Source: Fratercula arctica
Lineage: Eukaryota; Chordata; Aves; Charadriiformes; Alcidae
DNA length: 64,000 bases
Assembly: GCA_947846985.1 (NCBI GenBank)
Contig: CANTUZ010000025.1
Coordinates: 16,676,100-16,740,099 of the forward strand
Direction of reading: 5' to 3'
A program made the translations under genes and the position numbers. Below the pieces are notes generated by a model. It had not been told where the DNA came from, made no database searches, and saw only the letters and a program-made list of their open reading frames with translations. Each line of letters opens with the position of its first letter. Position 1 is the first letter of the stretch. This document shows positions 9,590 to 21,559 of the stretch, in pieces.

Positions 9590-10440
9590 CCCTTTAAGCG
9601 CGCCGGTAGGAGCTTGTCGTGCGGCGGGGCGTGGCTTGTCGTGCGGCGGGGTGGGGCGCGGCGCGGCGCGTTGAGGTCAGCGTGGCGGCGGGCGCCGTCA
9701 CAAAAGGAAGTGGCGGCGGTAGCGGCCTTTCTAGGGCAGAGGGAGAGGACGAGGGTGAGGGGCTTGGGGCTAGGGCCTGCGCAGCAGCAGCTGCAGCAGC
9801 AAGCAGCGTGGGGCTGGTGGGCGGGCGCCACGCCACAGCCACGGGCTCCAGCAGCAAGTATGACAGCTCGCAGAAGGGCGCCTACTATTCTAGCGCGAAT
9901 ATACGCTTCAGGAAGGAGAGCCAGTGGAGGGCTATCCGCATCACCTTATCGATGATCCCGACCTCTACAACTGTGGAGGTAGCTGATCATTTCGGGCCCT
10001 CACAACACCCTCTATACGAAGGTGCTACTTCAGGTATGGCTTTTTTTCTCCCCCCCCCACCCCGCTGGTGGACTGGGCCTCCCGCTGCCGCGGTGGTCTC
10101 GGGGAATTGCCGTCGAGGCCTGTACCATCCTCCTCGTCGCCTGATGGGCCTCTTTGTCGGGCTCGGAGGAATGGCCGGGGCTCCTGTGTGGGCTGCGGGT
10201 CATGAACGGGCCTCACTGTCAGCGCCTCCGCCACCTCTGCGGAGTGGGTCTGGGCTTAGCGGGTAGGAAGGGAGACATTGAGGGCTCGGCTCCTGTAAGT
10301 GGTGCTCCGCGAGCTGCCTTTCCCCTTCTGTTGCTGGCGGTGGGGAACGGGGGCGGTCTGCAGGGCAGGCTGGTTGGGGCCAGTAGGGCCTCTCCTTCCT
10401 TCTCCCTCGGAAAGCACTCTGGGAAGAGGGGGCAGCGTCA
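9590..10440 (+). promoter_or_regulatory. UBE2R2: CpG-island promoter of UBE2R2
   Basis: A sharp rise in G+C and CpG density in otherwise AT-rich sequence, spanning the region upstream of exon 1, exon 1 and the first part of intron 1. There is no obvious TATA box. An ETS-type GGAAGTG followed by GGCGGCGG lies at 9706-9720, typical of housekeeping promoters. A tandem pair of about 22 bp (9613-9656) and a CAG/CTG-rich stretch (9782-9808) lie in the probable 5' UTR. The island is repeated, with errors, at about 21560-22500. Confidence 0.8.
9841..10033 (+). CDS. UBE2R2: UBE2R2 exon 1 (E2 ubiquitin-conjugating enzyme), frame-disrupted in this assembly
   Basis: UBE2R2 is a CDC34-like E2 that takes ubiquitin from E1 and passes it to substrates held by cullin-RING (SCF) ligases. 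The N-terminal coding exon is recognisable in pieces spread over all three frames: CAGCAGCAAGTATGACAGC near 9850 (residues QQ-MT), EPVEG at 9918-9932, RITL at 9937-9948, DLYN at 9960-9971, FGP at 9991-9999, NTLY near 10003-10014 and GYF before 10033. The exon ends at a GT donor (GTATGG at 10034), matching a break after residue 59 (GGYFK). The expected length is 177 nt; here it is 193, so several small insertions break the frame, and the start codon reads ACG. The second copy (21848-22047) has different lesions, including an intact ATG. I therefore read these as sequencing errors, not a pseudogene. Spellings such as MTSSQ and TLYEG favour UBE2R2 over CDC34. Confidence 0.85.
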
Positions 10441-11947
10441 CAGCTGTCTCTATTCTGTAATTTCCCTATTCTAACACTGAAGAAAGGCAGCCACCTCGTG
10501 GCAGGGTGCAAATTCTTCTCTTCCGTGTTGTTATCTGGGCTATGGTTTGTGTATGTTTATTCCAAAGGGGCTTCCTAACCTTCCCTCAATCACTTTGCTT
10601 GTTATGCAGGAGATCATTTATCCTGTAGGGATGGCTAAGTTCGGGGGTAAGAGGCCTGTTATTTTTCCCCTCGAAACTTCTCATGGGCTTTCAGGACTGT
10701 TTCTTTATTTTTTTCATGACGTGTTTGCCCCCTGTGTGTTTGCCTCTGTTCCCCCGCCTGTTTCTCTTCTTCTTCCCCGTCTCAGCGAATTGTTCTCTTT
10801 TAGAGGGCAAGCAGCTTCAGAAGGGCTTCAACAGGCATACATGGCATACAATAATTGGATTGAACAAGGTAGATACTATCCTTTCAGTTCCATAACTCTT
10901 AATCGTACATCGCTGCTTAATAATATTCGCAAAACAGCAAACTGTTTGAATGTGGTTATTTCCCTTCTTGTAAATAAAGCAAGCAAGAAATCTGACACTG
11001 CTGTCCCAGGAAAGGTGACACAACAGAAGACTTTAAAGTTCCTCGAAACAATGTGGTAGGAGGAATTGCCTGTTTTTGCTTAAAAAGGAAAAAATAATGA
11101 AGCAGATTCAAAAAATTAAAAACCCCTTGAATGCACTCGTTGGATAAGATATGGTTGCACAAACTTGGCATGACAATACTCCCTTTATGCACATTGATAT
11201 CGGCTATCGCTTGGGTCGCGTAGCAAAAATATTTGTCCCGCCCTTCAGGCTTGCTTCTTAGTCTTTTCTTTCTTCTGTCTCCCAGGAGTTTATCATTTTA
11301 ATTAGTTTGCTATCTTTCTGCATTTTCCCATTTTCAATGCCCTTTGCCTTCTGTCAACTGAAAACACATAAACTTGGATGATAGCTTTGCTTGACTAACC
11401 GTGCCATCTGGCCTTCTCTGGGTGCAGGTTAAAATTAAGACGGCCTTGTTGGCCCAACACAGCCGCGAAAATAACTCTGTAGTTTTGGGGATATAATGCT
11501 ATTTTTGGATGTCTATCAAGTTGTCATCGTTTTGGGAAGTTGGCCTCATTGCTGTTGAAATGAAGGGAGGCTTTGGTATGAGGACTGTGCCTTTTGGAAT
11601 TAATGAGTTGGGGATGGCAGTACTCGTGGTAGTGTGGTGAGGATAAGGTATTAATTCTTAGACTTTGCCATCATTATTACATTATTCAGGAAGTGTGATC
11701 TAGTCTTCAAACTGGGTGAACAGTTATAGTGAGTCAGCTTGGGTTGGGTAAGTGGTCCCTCTTACATCTTACATCTGAATGTGATTTTGGGCAACCTTTT
11801 TCCATGCTACTGATACATTGCTTGTCGTGTTCTCCCCCCCCCCCCCCCCTCCCCACCCCCGAAGAAAACTTCATAGTGGGGCTGCCAAAATATGTTTGTT
11901 TGGTTGGGGATCTCTCTGGAGTGTATGTTTGTAATTATTTCACATGA
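10034..11947 (+). other. UBE2R2: Start of UBE2R2 intron 1 (first copy)
   Basis: Begins at the exon 1 splice donor, with the CpG island trailing off by about 10.45 kb. No further exon is recognised. A poly-C tract lies at 11834-11850. Most of this stretch is matched at about 22048-23711. However, 11425-11640 aligns poorly with 23303-23460, so the copies differ there by more than simple indel noise. Confidence 0.7.
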
Positions 11948-12078
11948 AATGGAAATGTGGTGTGAGAAAATCAGCTCTACTCTTACCTCGCATGTAGAGG
12001 CACAACCTGCAGTGTTTACGGACCCTGCGTTGCGTGGTCCGTTCTTGGACGGTGGTTTTGGATTCGTCTGTTTCTCTT
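11948..12078. other. Contig-end sequence not matched in the second copy
   Basis: After the shared block ending AATTATTTCACATG, this copy continues with 131 bp that do not resemble the continuation at 23712 onward. It includes a short hairpin: ACGGACC (12018-12024) and GGTCCGT (12036-12042) around an 11-base loop. It ends at the N gap. It may be a misassembled contig end. Confidence 0.6.
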
Positions 12079-12578
12079 NNNNNNNNNNNNNNNNNNNNNN
12101 NNNNNNNNNNNNNNNNNNNNNNNNNNNNNNNNNNNNNNNNNNNNNNNNNNNNNNNNNNNNNNNNNNNNNNNNNNNNNNNNNNNNNNNNNNNNNNNNNNNN
12201 NNNNNNNNNNNNNNNNNNNNNNNNNNNNNNNNNNNNNNNNNNNNNNNNNNNNNNNNNNNNNNNNNNNNNNNNNNNNNNNNNNNNNNNNNNNNNNNNNNNN
12301 NNNNNNNNNNNNNNNNNNNNNNNNNNNNNNNNNNNNNNNNNNNNNNNNNNNNNNNNNNNNNNNNNNNNNNNNNNNNNNNNNNNNNNNNNNNNNNNNNNNN
12401 NNNNNNNNNNNNNNNNNNNNNNNNNNNNNNNNNNNNNNNNNNNNNNNNNNNNNNNNNNNNNNNNNNNNNNNNNNNNNNNNNNNNNNNNNNNNNNNNNNNN
12501 NNNNNNNNNNNNNNNNNNNNNNNNNNNNNNNNNNNNNNNNNNNNNNNNNNNNNNNNNNNNNNNNNNNNNNNNNNNNNN
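12079..12578. other. Assembly gap of exactly 500 N
   Basis: A run of exactly 500 undetermined bases, which is a conventional placeholder length rather than a measured gap. Open frames that cross it are meaningless. Confidence 0.99.
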
Positions 12579-14570
12579 ATTGTCTCATCCTGTGGAACCA
12601 ACAGAAAGAACTTGGTAGTCAACAAAGGAGAACCGTGAGATGATCCTGCCCCAGAAGAGAAGTCACATAGGCGGCCTAACTCTCTCCCATGCTCGGTCCC
12701 CTCTCTCTGCCGGCTCTGGCTTAACCCTCTAAGGTGAGTTGAGACGCAGTTGCTTCAAGCTTCTCTGTGCTACAGAGGAGGTTAACTCTCATTGTGGCAT
12801 CCTTCAGTAAATGGCTCGCGAGAAAGAGGGAAGAAGCAAAATTTGAAAAGCGCTTATGCAACAAAGCGTGAAGGCTTGAAGAGAATTTTCACTCTAGTGC
12901 ATGTTTACATAAGGCTCTACGGGCGAATTCTTGAGTTCCAGTTACAGTGAAAGTCTGGCTGTCAATGGTCGGGATTAATGGCTGTGTAGACCTTTCTCCT
13001 CTCTATGACTTTCTTCCTTCCTGAGGCCAGTGTTCCTAAACCCAGACCGCTATTTCGTGTTCTCTGCTGAGCCCAAAAAACCACCGAATTCACATTCGTG
13101 AAAAAAAGAAGAGAGATGAGAGAGAAAGTCATACTCGAGTTTTGTGGGCGGCACACCCATGAGTGGGCCCTGCTTGCCGCAGTATCGCCCATCTTGCGAT
13201 AACAGCGAGCTAAAGTAAGGAGGGGAAGAAGCTTCATGCCTTTCATTAATTATATCCGTTGTCGGATAAGCTGGTTAAGGAGGTAATGTCCACAGGATAA
13301 GTGCGAAAAAGTTATTCATACAGACGGCAGCCGTGGCTAGGATAGGGACAGGCCATGCAGTGTCGACTGAGCCTCCCTTGGGACCCGCGTAAGGTGTGTG
13401 CGCGGAGTGCGGCAGGAGCCTTGAGTGTTGCGTAGCCCAGCTGCTATCAGAGGTGCGCTGTTGCTTGCAACCTTTTCTATTTTGCTGGTAGGCAAGTGGT
13501 GTTTTATTTGTGGTGTCGGGGGTTAAAAACTTTTATGGGAAAACGCCGCGAATCTTCTCGTCATAATAAGCAGCCTGTATGAATTTTGCAGCTGCCATAG
13601 TTTGAATGCCACTCAGGCTTCATTTAGCTTTCTCCTTGCAATGTATTATTCTCATTTCATTAACGTTTGGAACGGGCCACAGATGGAATCTAAGTCCTTA
13701 ACTAGCTTCAAACTGTTACTTCTCCTCGCTCCCACAGTTAGCTGTTCGAACCAAAGCCTGCGCTGAGGCTGGCTTTAGACAGGTTGTTTCAATTCCTGAT
13801 GAGAAAATGGCAGCTCAATCCCAAAGGCTCACCTCCCACCCATTGAATCAACCCAACAGTTTCCCTCTGAGCCTGAATATAGCAAAGCCACGTGTTTTAC
13901 CAGTGGCTGAGTGATGCTTGCGTTAACGCGAGCGGGATCCTTGCTGACAGCTATCCTCAGTCGGGGGTAGGAAGTCACAGTGAGGCCGTGTCCGTGTGTG
14001 ATGGCATTTATCATACTAACCATTAGCAATAGGGGATGGGGCATGGTGGGAGGGTGACAGCTTAATGGGACGTGGGCTTTGGGTTTGTGGCCCAAAATTG
14101 TTTGGGTCTGATGTTGGCGTGATGTTAAGACTTGAGTCATTTGGGTCAGGTATACGAGGGGCTGGAGGTGTTGAAATGTGTCTGATAATGGTTTAGGCGC
14201 ACGGGAGAAGCTGAGGCTGGGCCAGCTGGACCAAGCCTGTTTGGGATTGGTAAAACAGGATCAGCCAAAGACTCTCATTGGCTAGGCCCCAGTTGTGGTG
14301 CCGTATGGAGTGTGATCGGTCAAAGTTAAAGCGATTATTTCTCGTCCGTGAGGAGCACTGGCGGACAGCATTTGGGAGCCCTGATCACCTCAAACAGATG
14401 TGACCCAGATGAATGGTTGGCTGAAACACCCATTATGATGGTAAGTATCCTTCTACCTCAGTAAGCCTTGGGCACCAAAGTGAGATCAACTAGCTCCCAG
14501 CCCACGTTGTCCTGCATCAACCTCGATCCATTTGACAAAACATTATGTCAAATTGTCCAAAGATGAGTAA

Positions 14571-15044
14571 TTAAGAAGGATGTTCAAGTCCTGAATGCAC
14601 CCAGGGGGGGCAGCACTGCTTGAAGGAGGCTGGTAAAGACATGTCCTATGAGGAGTGGCTGAGGAATCTTGGTTAGTCTATGTTGGAGTAAAGGAAGCTG
14701 AGGATGACCTGCATGGCTACTCCTAGCAGCTGCCGCTAGGTGGGAAGTGGGAGAGGGAGGTGCTGATTATCCACTGCATATTCCAGTGATAGGGACACAG
14801 TGGGAATGGTTCAAAGCTGATCAGGGGAGGTTAGTATTTCAGGGAAGATTTCTTTTGGCAGAGAGGTGGAGACATTAGGTACAGTCTGTCCTAGAGCGGT
14901 GTTTCCTGCCGCGCATTCTGTCAGTGATTAAGAGACATTGTGGACAATGCCGCTTCAGTATATGCGCTTATACTTGTGGTCAGCCCTGTAAGTGTGTCAT
15001 GGGGCAGTTTGACAAGATTATCGTTGTAAGGTCCCTTCCAACAT
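14571..15044 (+). mobile_element. CR1 LINE 3' end (second copy)
   Basis: Corresponds to 2827-3270, including the GTCCCTTCCAAC terminus at 15029-15040, with numerous small indels relative to it. Confidence 0.85.
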
Positions 15045-15118
15045 GAAATATATATATATAATAAGATGATATATATAATAATATAATATAATATAATATA
15101 ATATAATATTAATATATA
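15045..15118 (+). repeat. AT-rich CR1 tail microsatellite (second copy)
   Basis: Mixed TA and ATAAT units, shorter and less regular than 3271-3356. Confidence 0.85.
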
Positions 15119-15501
15119 TTTCTAACTAATAAGAAGAACAACGAGTCTGATCTCTTGACCAAAACAACACCCACAAGGTACAGCCCGGCCGCTGAGGAAC
15201 TCAACAGCGTTTTGGCCACGCAAGTGTTTGTGATCCAGCCCTCCAGCCCCCAGGCTGAGGATGTGAGAGCACGAATTAAAGCTCTTTCCTAGTAAATCTT
15301 ACCTCAACTCCATGGGAGGAGTGAGCAACGGTGGCTGACCTGTGCCTGCAGAGAGGCACACATATGGGAACATTTTTTTTCAACACATAGCCGGCCAGGG
15401 CAAGCCGGCATGCGAAAGTATTTACATCCGACGACATTACCGCCCACGCAATGGATGAGGACTCCTCCCTCTCACAGAAAACCTGTCCAAGTCCCCACAG
15501 T

Positions 15502-18500
15502 TGTGTAGCTTGATTTCACATGACTCTTGCCGGGCTATGACCAAAGACCTTTAGTTACAACATATTTCCTCCGCGTTTTATAGGACAGGTACTTTCCACG
15601 CGCGAGGCATTGCATCCTGCTGATAGGTTGAAGGTCGACTTGCCACGCGCTTCTCAGTGTCTTCTAATTGTCGTTCTCTGACTGTGTCATGAACGTGGAG
15701 TAGTCAGCTTTGCTTTCACATTCCTTTCCTTGCTGATTATCTACTACGCGTGCTTATTCTTTTCTGCTCAAGGTGCCTCTCATGGGTACAGCTTTGTCCT
15801 CATCAAAGGCCAACAGATTCCCTATGCTACTCTCTAATTCTCCACAATCCCCATTTTTTATTGTTTTTCGGCAACAAAATCTTGATTAACATTGTTCTTG
15901 CACTATTTTCTGTAAGCAGCCTAAAAACCAGTGCACCGTGGGCGACAAGCATTGTGATGACAAATATGACCATGTTGTTAGAAAATTTAGAACATAAGTT
16001 GCTTTTTATACAATCGCTCTTCGAGGTGTCATATAGCGCCACAGAATTCCTCCCCCTTTTTCATTTATCAAGCAGGTTCTTTTTTTTAAAGTATGACCAT
16101 TCATACGGAAATCCACATTGCTTGCCAGTTGGGGAATGATTAATACCTTTGACATGTTTTTGATACCCATGTCTGTAAAGAGGCCTTATTTTAGCGACAC
16201 ATAAGCTGGTCTGTGTTGATCATTTTTTTTACAGTTTTTCTAGTGTAACGGCCCCAGTCTCAATCATTGCAAACCAATGTCAATAACATCACGAGCCTTC
16301 TCTCCTGTATAGCCCAGTGGGCTACAACAAAGTGAGAAAACCTAAATGCTTAACTGAAACATGTACAGTAGCTCCAACGCCAATTCCATATGTGCGTAAC
16401 ATCGATTGCCAAGTTCATCAGGTTGTAAGCCCTCGCGGGTTAACCCCCCACTGATGGCAGAGGAGCCACTGCTGACAGTGCAAAAACGACCCTGTGCAAT
16501 CAATACGTGCATAAACGATTTCCATCATCATAGTTACTGTTTTTGAACAAGGTATGTGGCAAAAGATACCCACTCTAATGCAGTCAGGCGCTTTGCGAGT
16601 GCCCGGTCATCCCACTGATCCATCAGGGCCGGAGGGTTGAAATTCTTGATATACAATAAACAAATCTACAGTGTGCTAGTATTCTTTCTGAGATTGTTGG
16701 GGTTAATATGAATCGTGGAACCTTACAGGTAGGGGGGCGTACACAGCGTCTCAGGTGTCCCCTGTACCTTCACAGCGCATCATGTCTCCTCCCCTCTCTC
16801 CAACCCAAGACAGCCCTCCCTTATATCCTGGCTCCGATTTGTGAATTGGGATTAAAGTTTATCAGGCTATGGTCCTGCAGATTGTGTAGTGCCCGCGGCT
16901 ATGCAGCGCGCCGCACCAGACTCTGATCCATCTTTGCTAACCGCGATGTTCTGATACCTGACTCCGCTTGTACTCCCTTCTTGGTATCTTCTTCTTGAAA
17001 GTTCGGGTCTCATGGTCACACATAGTTTTTGCGCAACAGTACCGAGCCCTTTTTCCAACCCGTATACGTGGGTTTGGTTCAACCATATTTTTCTGTCGTG
17101 TCTCACATTGGACCATCATCTATTATCCCTTACACAGGCAACCTCGGCCCCCCGTGGTCCGTAATGGGACCGACTATATTCACAACTCGTACAAGGTATA
17201 GGTATTGCAAAGCGGCATCTACACCGGATGTAATAATGCTTATTGAACGACGCAAACGCATACTAACAGAACAGACAATTCCTTCCACACGAGCAATGAG
17301 TATAATTTCCTTCACCAACCCCACCCCCAACTACATCCAGCAAAGTAGATTTCACACAGCGGTCTCCACTAATTGCTGTGCTTTGGTCGGTTCGCAGTTC
17401 GTGCCAACTATGGGCATGGATGGGTATTTTGGTAGTGGTCACGTAGATTCATACAACACATATCCGTGTAAAATCTTGACAACCTGTCTGTGAGCCCCTA
17501 TACCGGAGTATGCACCTCCCCTTTCAGACCGCATGGTTAGTTGGTTCTCAAGTTGCTGGTGTTCAGAGCTATCCGTAACGTCAGTCCATACCTGCTTGCT
17601 AAAGGGTTCTTAGACCGAACCATGGATAGCATGAGTCTTCGTGCTTCCGGCTTTGTTGCTGCATGTTAGGGGTCGCACCAACGGGCCTGGAACCCCCCGT
17701 AGGTTCGCCGTTCCCCTCATCTAACTATTTCTCCTCTCGTAGTTTTATTCGCTCTTCTTTGGCGCTGACTCACTGCAGGTCGTACTCGCCGTGCTCGGAA
17801 CCCACCGGGTCCTGTGTACCTGTGGAAATACGAGCTACCCCTTGGACCCCATTAATTAACTTAAATGGTCCTTCCCATTTTCCCCGTAAGCAACGATTTA
17901 CCATACACTGCCACTTTCCGGGTTCAAGAGTTTAATAAGCGGTTTTTAGGATATCAATGTGTCTTAATAAACGGTTCTTTCGGCTTTCCATCTATCGTTA
18001 GGTCTTAGTACGTATATGAGGCTTTCTGTAACACGCTGCCTTTCCGAGGGGTTTCCCTAATATAGCTACATCTTTCTCGACCCTTTTTGTTTCCTCCTAG
18101 CATCTCGTTAAAGTGTGTTGTGGCTGGATTTGCGCTGTTCCATGATGCCTTTTGCCTTGTGGAGTGGGAATAACGCATGTGACGTGCTGCACCGCTCCCG
18201 TTTGTAAGAAGGGGTTTGAGTTTTGACTCTGTTTGTAACAGGGCCTGTTCAGTTTTTATTTGGTGTGAATGCCTACGTCGGCGCAATGCGCCCCGCCACT
18301 GACGAATAACGTCACGCTCTTTTTCTCCATGTTTCAGCAGTAGGCCCACAAGAGCTCCCGAATATAGTATCTATGGAGACATGTATTAGTTTTTGTCGCC
18401 AATTTGGGGACATTAGTGACATTCGGTTTGCCATGAGCTATGTCAAGCTTGCAGCTCGTGGGGTTACTCCACACCTGTGGGGCCTGGCAGAAGGATGCTA

Positions 18501-19345
18501 TACTGTTGGCATTCCAAATAAATGCTGCTTCTTGGCGTACCAATTGGTCTCCTAATTCTGCTAGGCGACCAGATGTACAATTGTGGATTGGATTTTATGG
18601 CAACTGTTCTCTATTGCTGCACTGAGTGTAAAAAATGGACTGAGACAAATTTGGGCTTGTTCTAACCGTTCACGGCAACCTGGTTTCGGACCAACTGTAG
18701 CAGCAAGCGATCAGCCTTGAGGGTTGCCCTCTGCTAGTCAATTAACCAAAGAAGTTCCTTATCATATTGTTACCTTCCTTAAAAACTTTGTTCTTAATTA
18801 CATACAATCGCCTTTTTCCTCTGGGACATTTTTGACACCCAGTCTCAAACATTCGCCCCTTGCTGCTTCACCTTCTCCTTGGGGATTAGTCGTATCCGAG
18901 ACTGCAGCTCTCCAATACCGCCGCGTTTTTTCGTTCAGTGCCGGCCTGCTCCACCGGAGTTGTATCTTCCCTACCTAGCAAGTCCCTGTTCTTAGGCGCC
19001 ATTTGTTGGCTTGATTCCGACTCGGGGCAGGGTGATATTGATCCAAAGACCTTTATTTACCACAATTTCCCGTAGTATTTATTAGTACAGGTAACCGATC
19101 CATGTTATGCGCAGGCAGCATCCTACTGATAGGTTGAAGTGTCGATGGCCCGCGCTCTCCAGTGTCTTCTAACTGGTCGTCATCTGTCTGTTCACGCGGA
19201 GCAGCACTTGGCTTTTCACCATTCCTTTCCTATGCTGATATCTCGCTGTCGCTTGCTACCTTTTTTCTCTCAAGGTGCCTCTCACGGGTACAGCTTTGTC
19301 TCATCAAGGCCAAACAGATTCCCTATGTTACTCTCTATCTCCACA
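15502..19345 (-). mobile_element. ERVK-type provirus (second copy)
   Basis: The same provirus as 3771-7459. 3' LTR is at 15502-15846, 5' LTR at 19004-19345, the Lys-type primer site at 18982-19001, and the flank is CACAGG at 19346-19351 (CACAGT-like at the other end). Integrase and TM pieces are present but broken by more indels than in the first copy. Identical insertion point, orientation and internal deletions mean this is one integration represented twice, not two integrations. Confidence 0.88.
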
Positions 19346-21559
19346 CACAGGGACATTTTCCAGGGTGAGGTGGGATTTTGCAAGGGCCTGTGCCCCTGAC
19401 ATGTCAAGGTGGAGTATTTTACAGCCTGGAGGCACTTGCAAGCCCTGGACCAGGTACCAGTGCCAGTTCTGGAGCGTCTTTGTGGAGTAGGGATGGGGGC
19501 CTCTCCGTTGGAGATGGCCCTAATGGGCAGGAGGAGGGACATAGCAGATGCATTCACAGGAATTAGCAGGGGGTATGCCATGCTTTTTGCGCAGCCGGTG
19601 AAGTGGTGCGACCAGCAAGATTTGTCCTTTGTTAACCAGCTGGGTGCCATGGTAAGAACCGTCTGCCTCCTGCGCATCTTCCCTGCGAGGTTTGAAGAGA
19701 CGTGTGTAGCCTATGGCCTGTCTCTAAGTGACATATTAGAGTAACTTCAAGTCCCTCGTTGCAGTGTCGGTCTGCGTCCCAGACACATGACGATCCCCCA
19801 ACAGTGCAGGAGTCCTCTACTTGCCCGTCCGTAGTATTTGTGACCTTCGGAAGTCTGTGTCTCTTTGGAAAAGGCAGAAGGTGGTCTAATGGTCACTCCC
19901 GTTTTCTTTATCCGATGGGCCTTCCCTCAGTGTATGGTGAAGCAGTGAGAGGTTATGGGATGGTTTCAAGCTATGAAGGATGAGGATATGATTACATCTT
20001 CCAACCCATTATTATTTCCAAGAATTAAGGGCCTCTGTGCTGTGAAATAAGCCCTGCCATTTGCAGAAGGTTAAATAAAGTGCCAAGCAGAAATGGGTTT
20101 TAGTATATGTCGAACACTGGGGTGTCTGATTAATCCATTCCGTTCTAACGTGGTAACCTGTAGCTACTTTTTATTGTGTCTCAACTAAATGTCCCTGCTC
20201 CTCTTTAACTCACTGATTTTGGTGATAGTAAAATCCTGCAGCAGATGAGGATTCCCACCAATCTAAGAAATAGAATTATTTCCCCATTCATTGGTTCCTA
20301 CTTTCTGGACAGTTCCCTGTTTGACATCTCCCCTTTTCTTGCTGTCCTTGACTGTCTTTCTTCTATTGTTAATTAAGACAAGTACACACTCCCTCCATCC
20401 CTTCTATACAGCAGCAAGACAAATCCCTCAGGTGTCTTTAGTTTACCATTTTCTCTCCTGGACTCCATGTAATCCATGCCACAGATGTATACTTATATGC
20501 ATTTATGCGATTACTTACACTTCTTCTTCATCCCCAATTTTTATTTGACCACAAGTCCACAGACAACAGAGATTTCCTTCAAATAACTGACATTTTGGGG
20601 GACATTACAATTAATTTAGAACTCATCACAGCCTATTAGTTGTTTAAATTATTCCTGATAGAACCACATTAATTCTTTATCAAGAAATAGGCATCAGCTT
20701 TTCTCTGTCAGGGCTGTTACATCCTTATTACTTCTGGCTGAGATTACTTATTACTTCTCCTGGCTGAGATAAAATGTGCAGCTTGCAACTACGTCCCCGT
20801 GCCAGATATTTCTCATGCAACTGAGTGGTCCTGCGTGCTGACAGGCAGGTGAGTACATTAACATTTCCAGAAGTGAAACCCAGATTTGCACCATCTGGGA
20901 GTATGCTATGCTGTTTGTCTTCCTCATGGATAATTACTTTGTTATTTTCATTTATTTATTTTTACAATGAATAATATTTATATTATTCTTTAAGGGCTAG
21001 ATAAGGAGCATCTGAGGCACTTGCTCATGTTCACAGGTCCATATACCTTGCCACCCTCTGCACAAACAATGGAGAAGGACTCCTTTAAACCGTGTCGGGG
21101 ATGTAGCAGGATCGAATGAGTTTTTCTACCTGTGAGCACGCTCACACATACCGTTGTAGGGGTAACTGCCTGTTCCTCTCCTACTCTGCTGTCGCTGGGG
21201 CTTCTGGCCTGCGCAGATTGTTTAGGGGATTGTGGTTCAGCAGAGTCGCTCCTCAAAAACCATCCTTTGTACAAAAACTGCTCTTTTTGACCGTGAGTGT
21301 CTGTCAGCGCAGCAGCGTGAGCCGTGCCCACTTGCTTCCGCCGTTATCACACCCTTGACCTCATCAGCGGCAGCACCGGCCCCCTCCGCCTGCTTGCCCC
21401 GCACTCGCAGCCCATCACATGTCTTCACCCACGCCCGCTGCTCCCACCCAGGCATGTGTCGATGGCCGGGGCCTCGCTGGAAATGAGATACTGTGCCATG
21501 GCCTAGCGTAGTGGGCTGATACAAGTACCGAATGAACCACTCCCTAAACACCCTACGGC

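Noticed and set aside
9841..10033. Processed or decayed UBE2R2 pseudogene
   Set aside because: The exon ends at a proper GT donor, continues into intron, sits in a CpG island, and the two copies do not share lesions.
9619..10266. 215-codon open frame across the CpG island as a novel protein
   Set aside because: It is an accident of GC-rich sequence and of frame errors in UBE2R2 exon 1; it runs through the splice donor into the intron.
11807..12638. Long open frames spanning the N gap
   Set aside because: They consist largely of undetermined bases.
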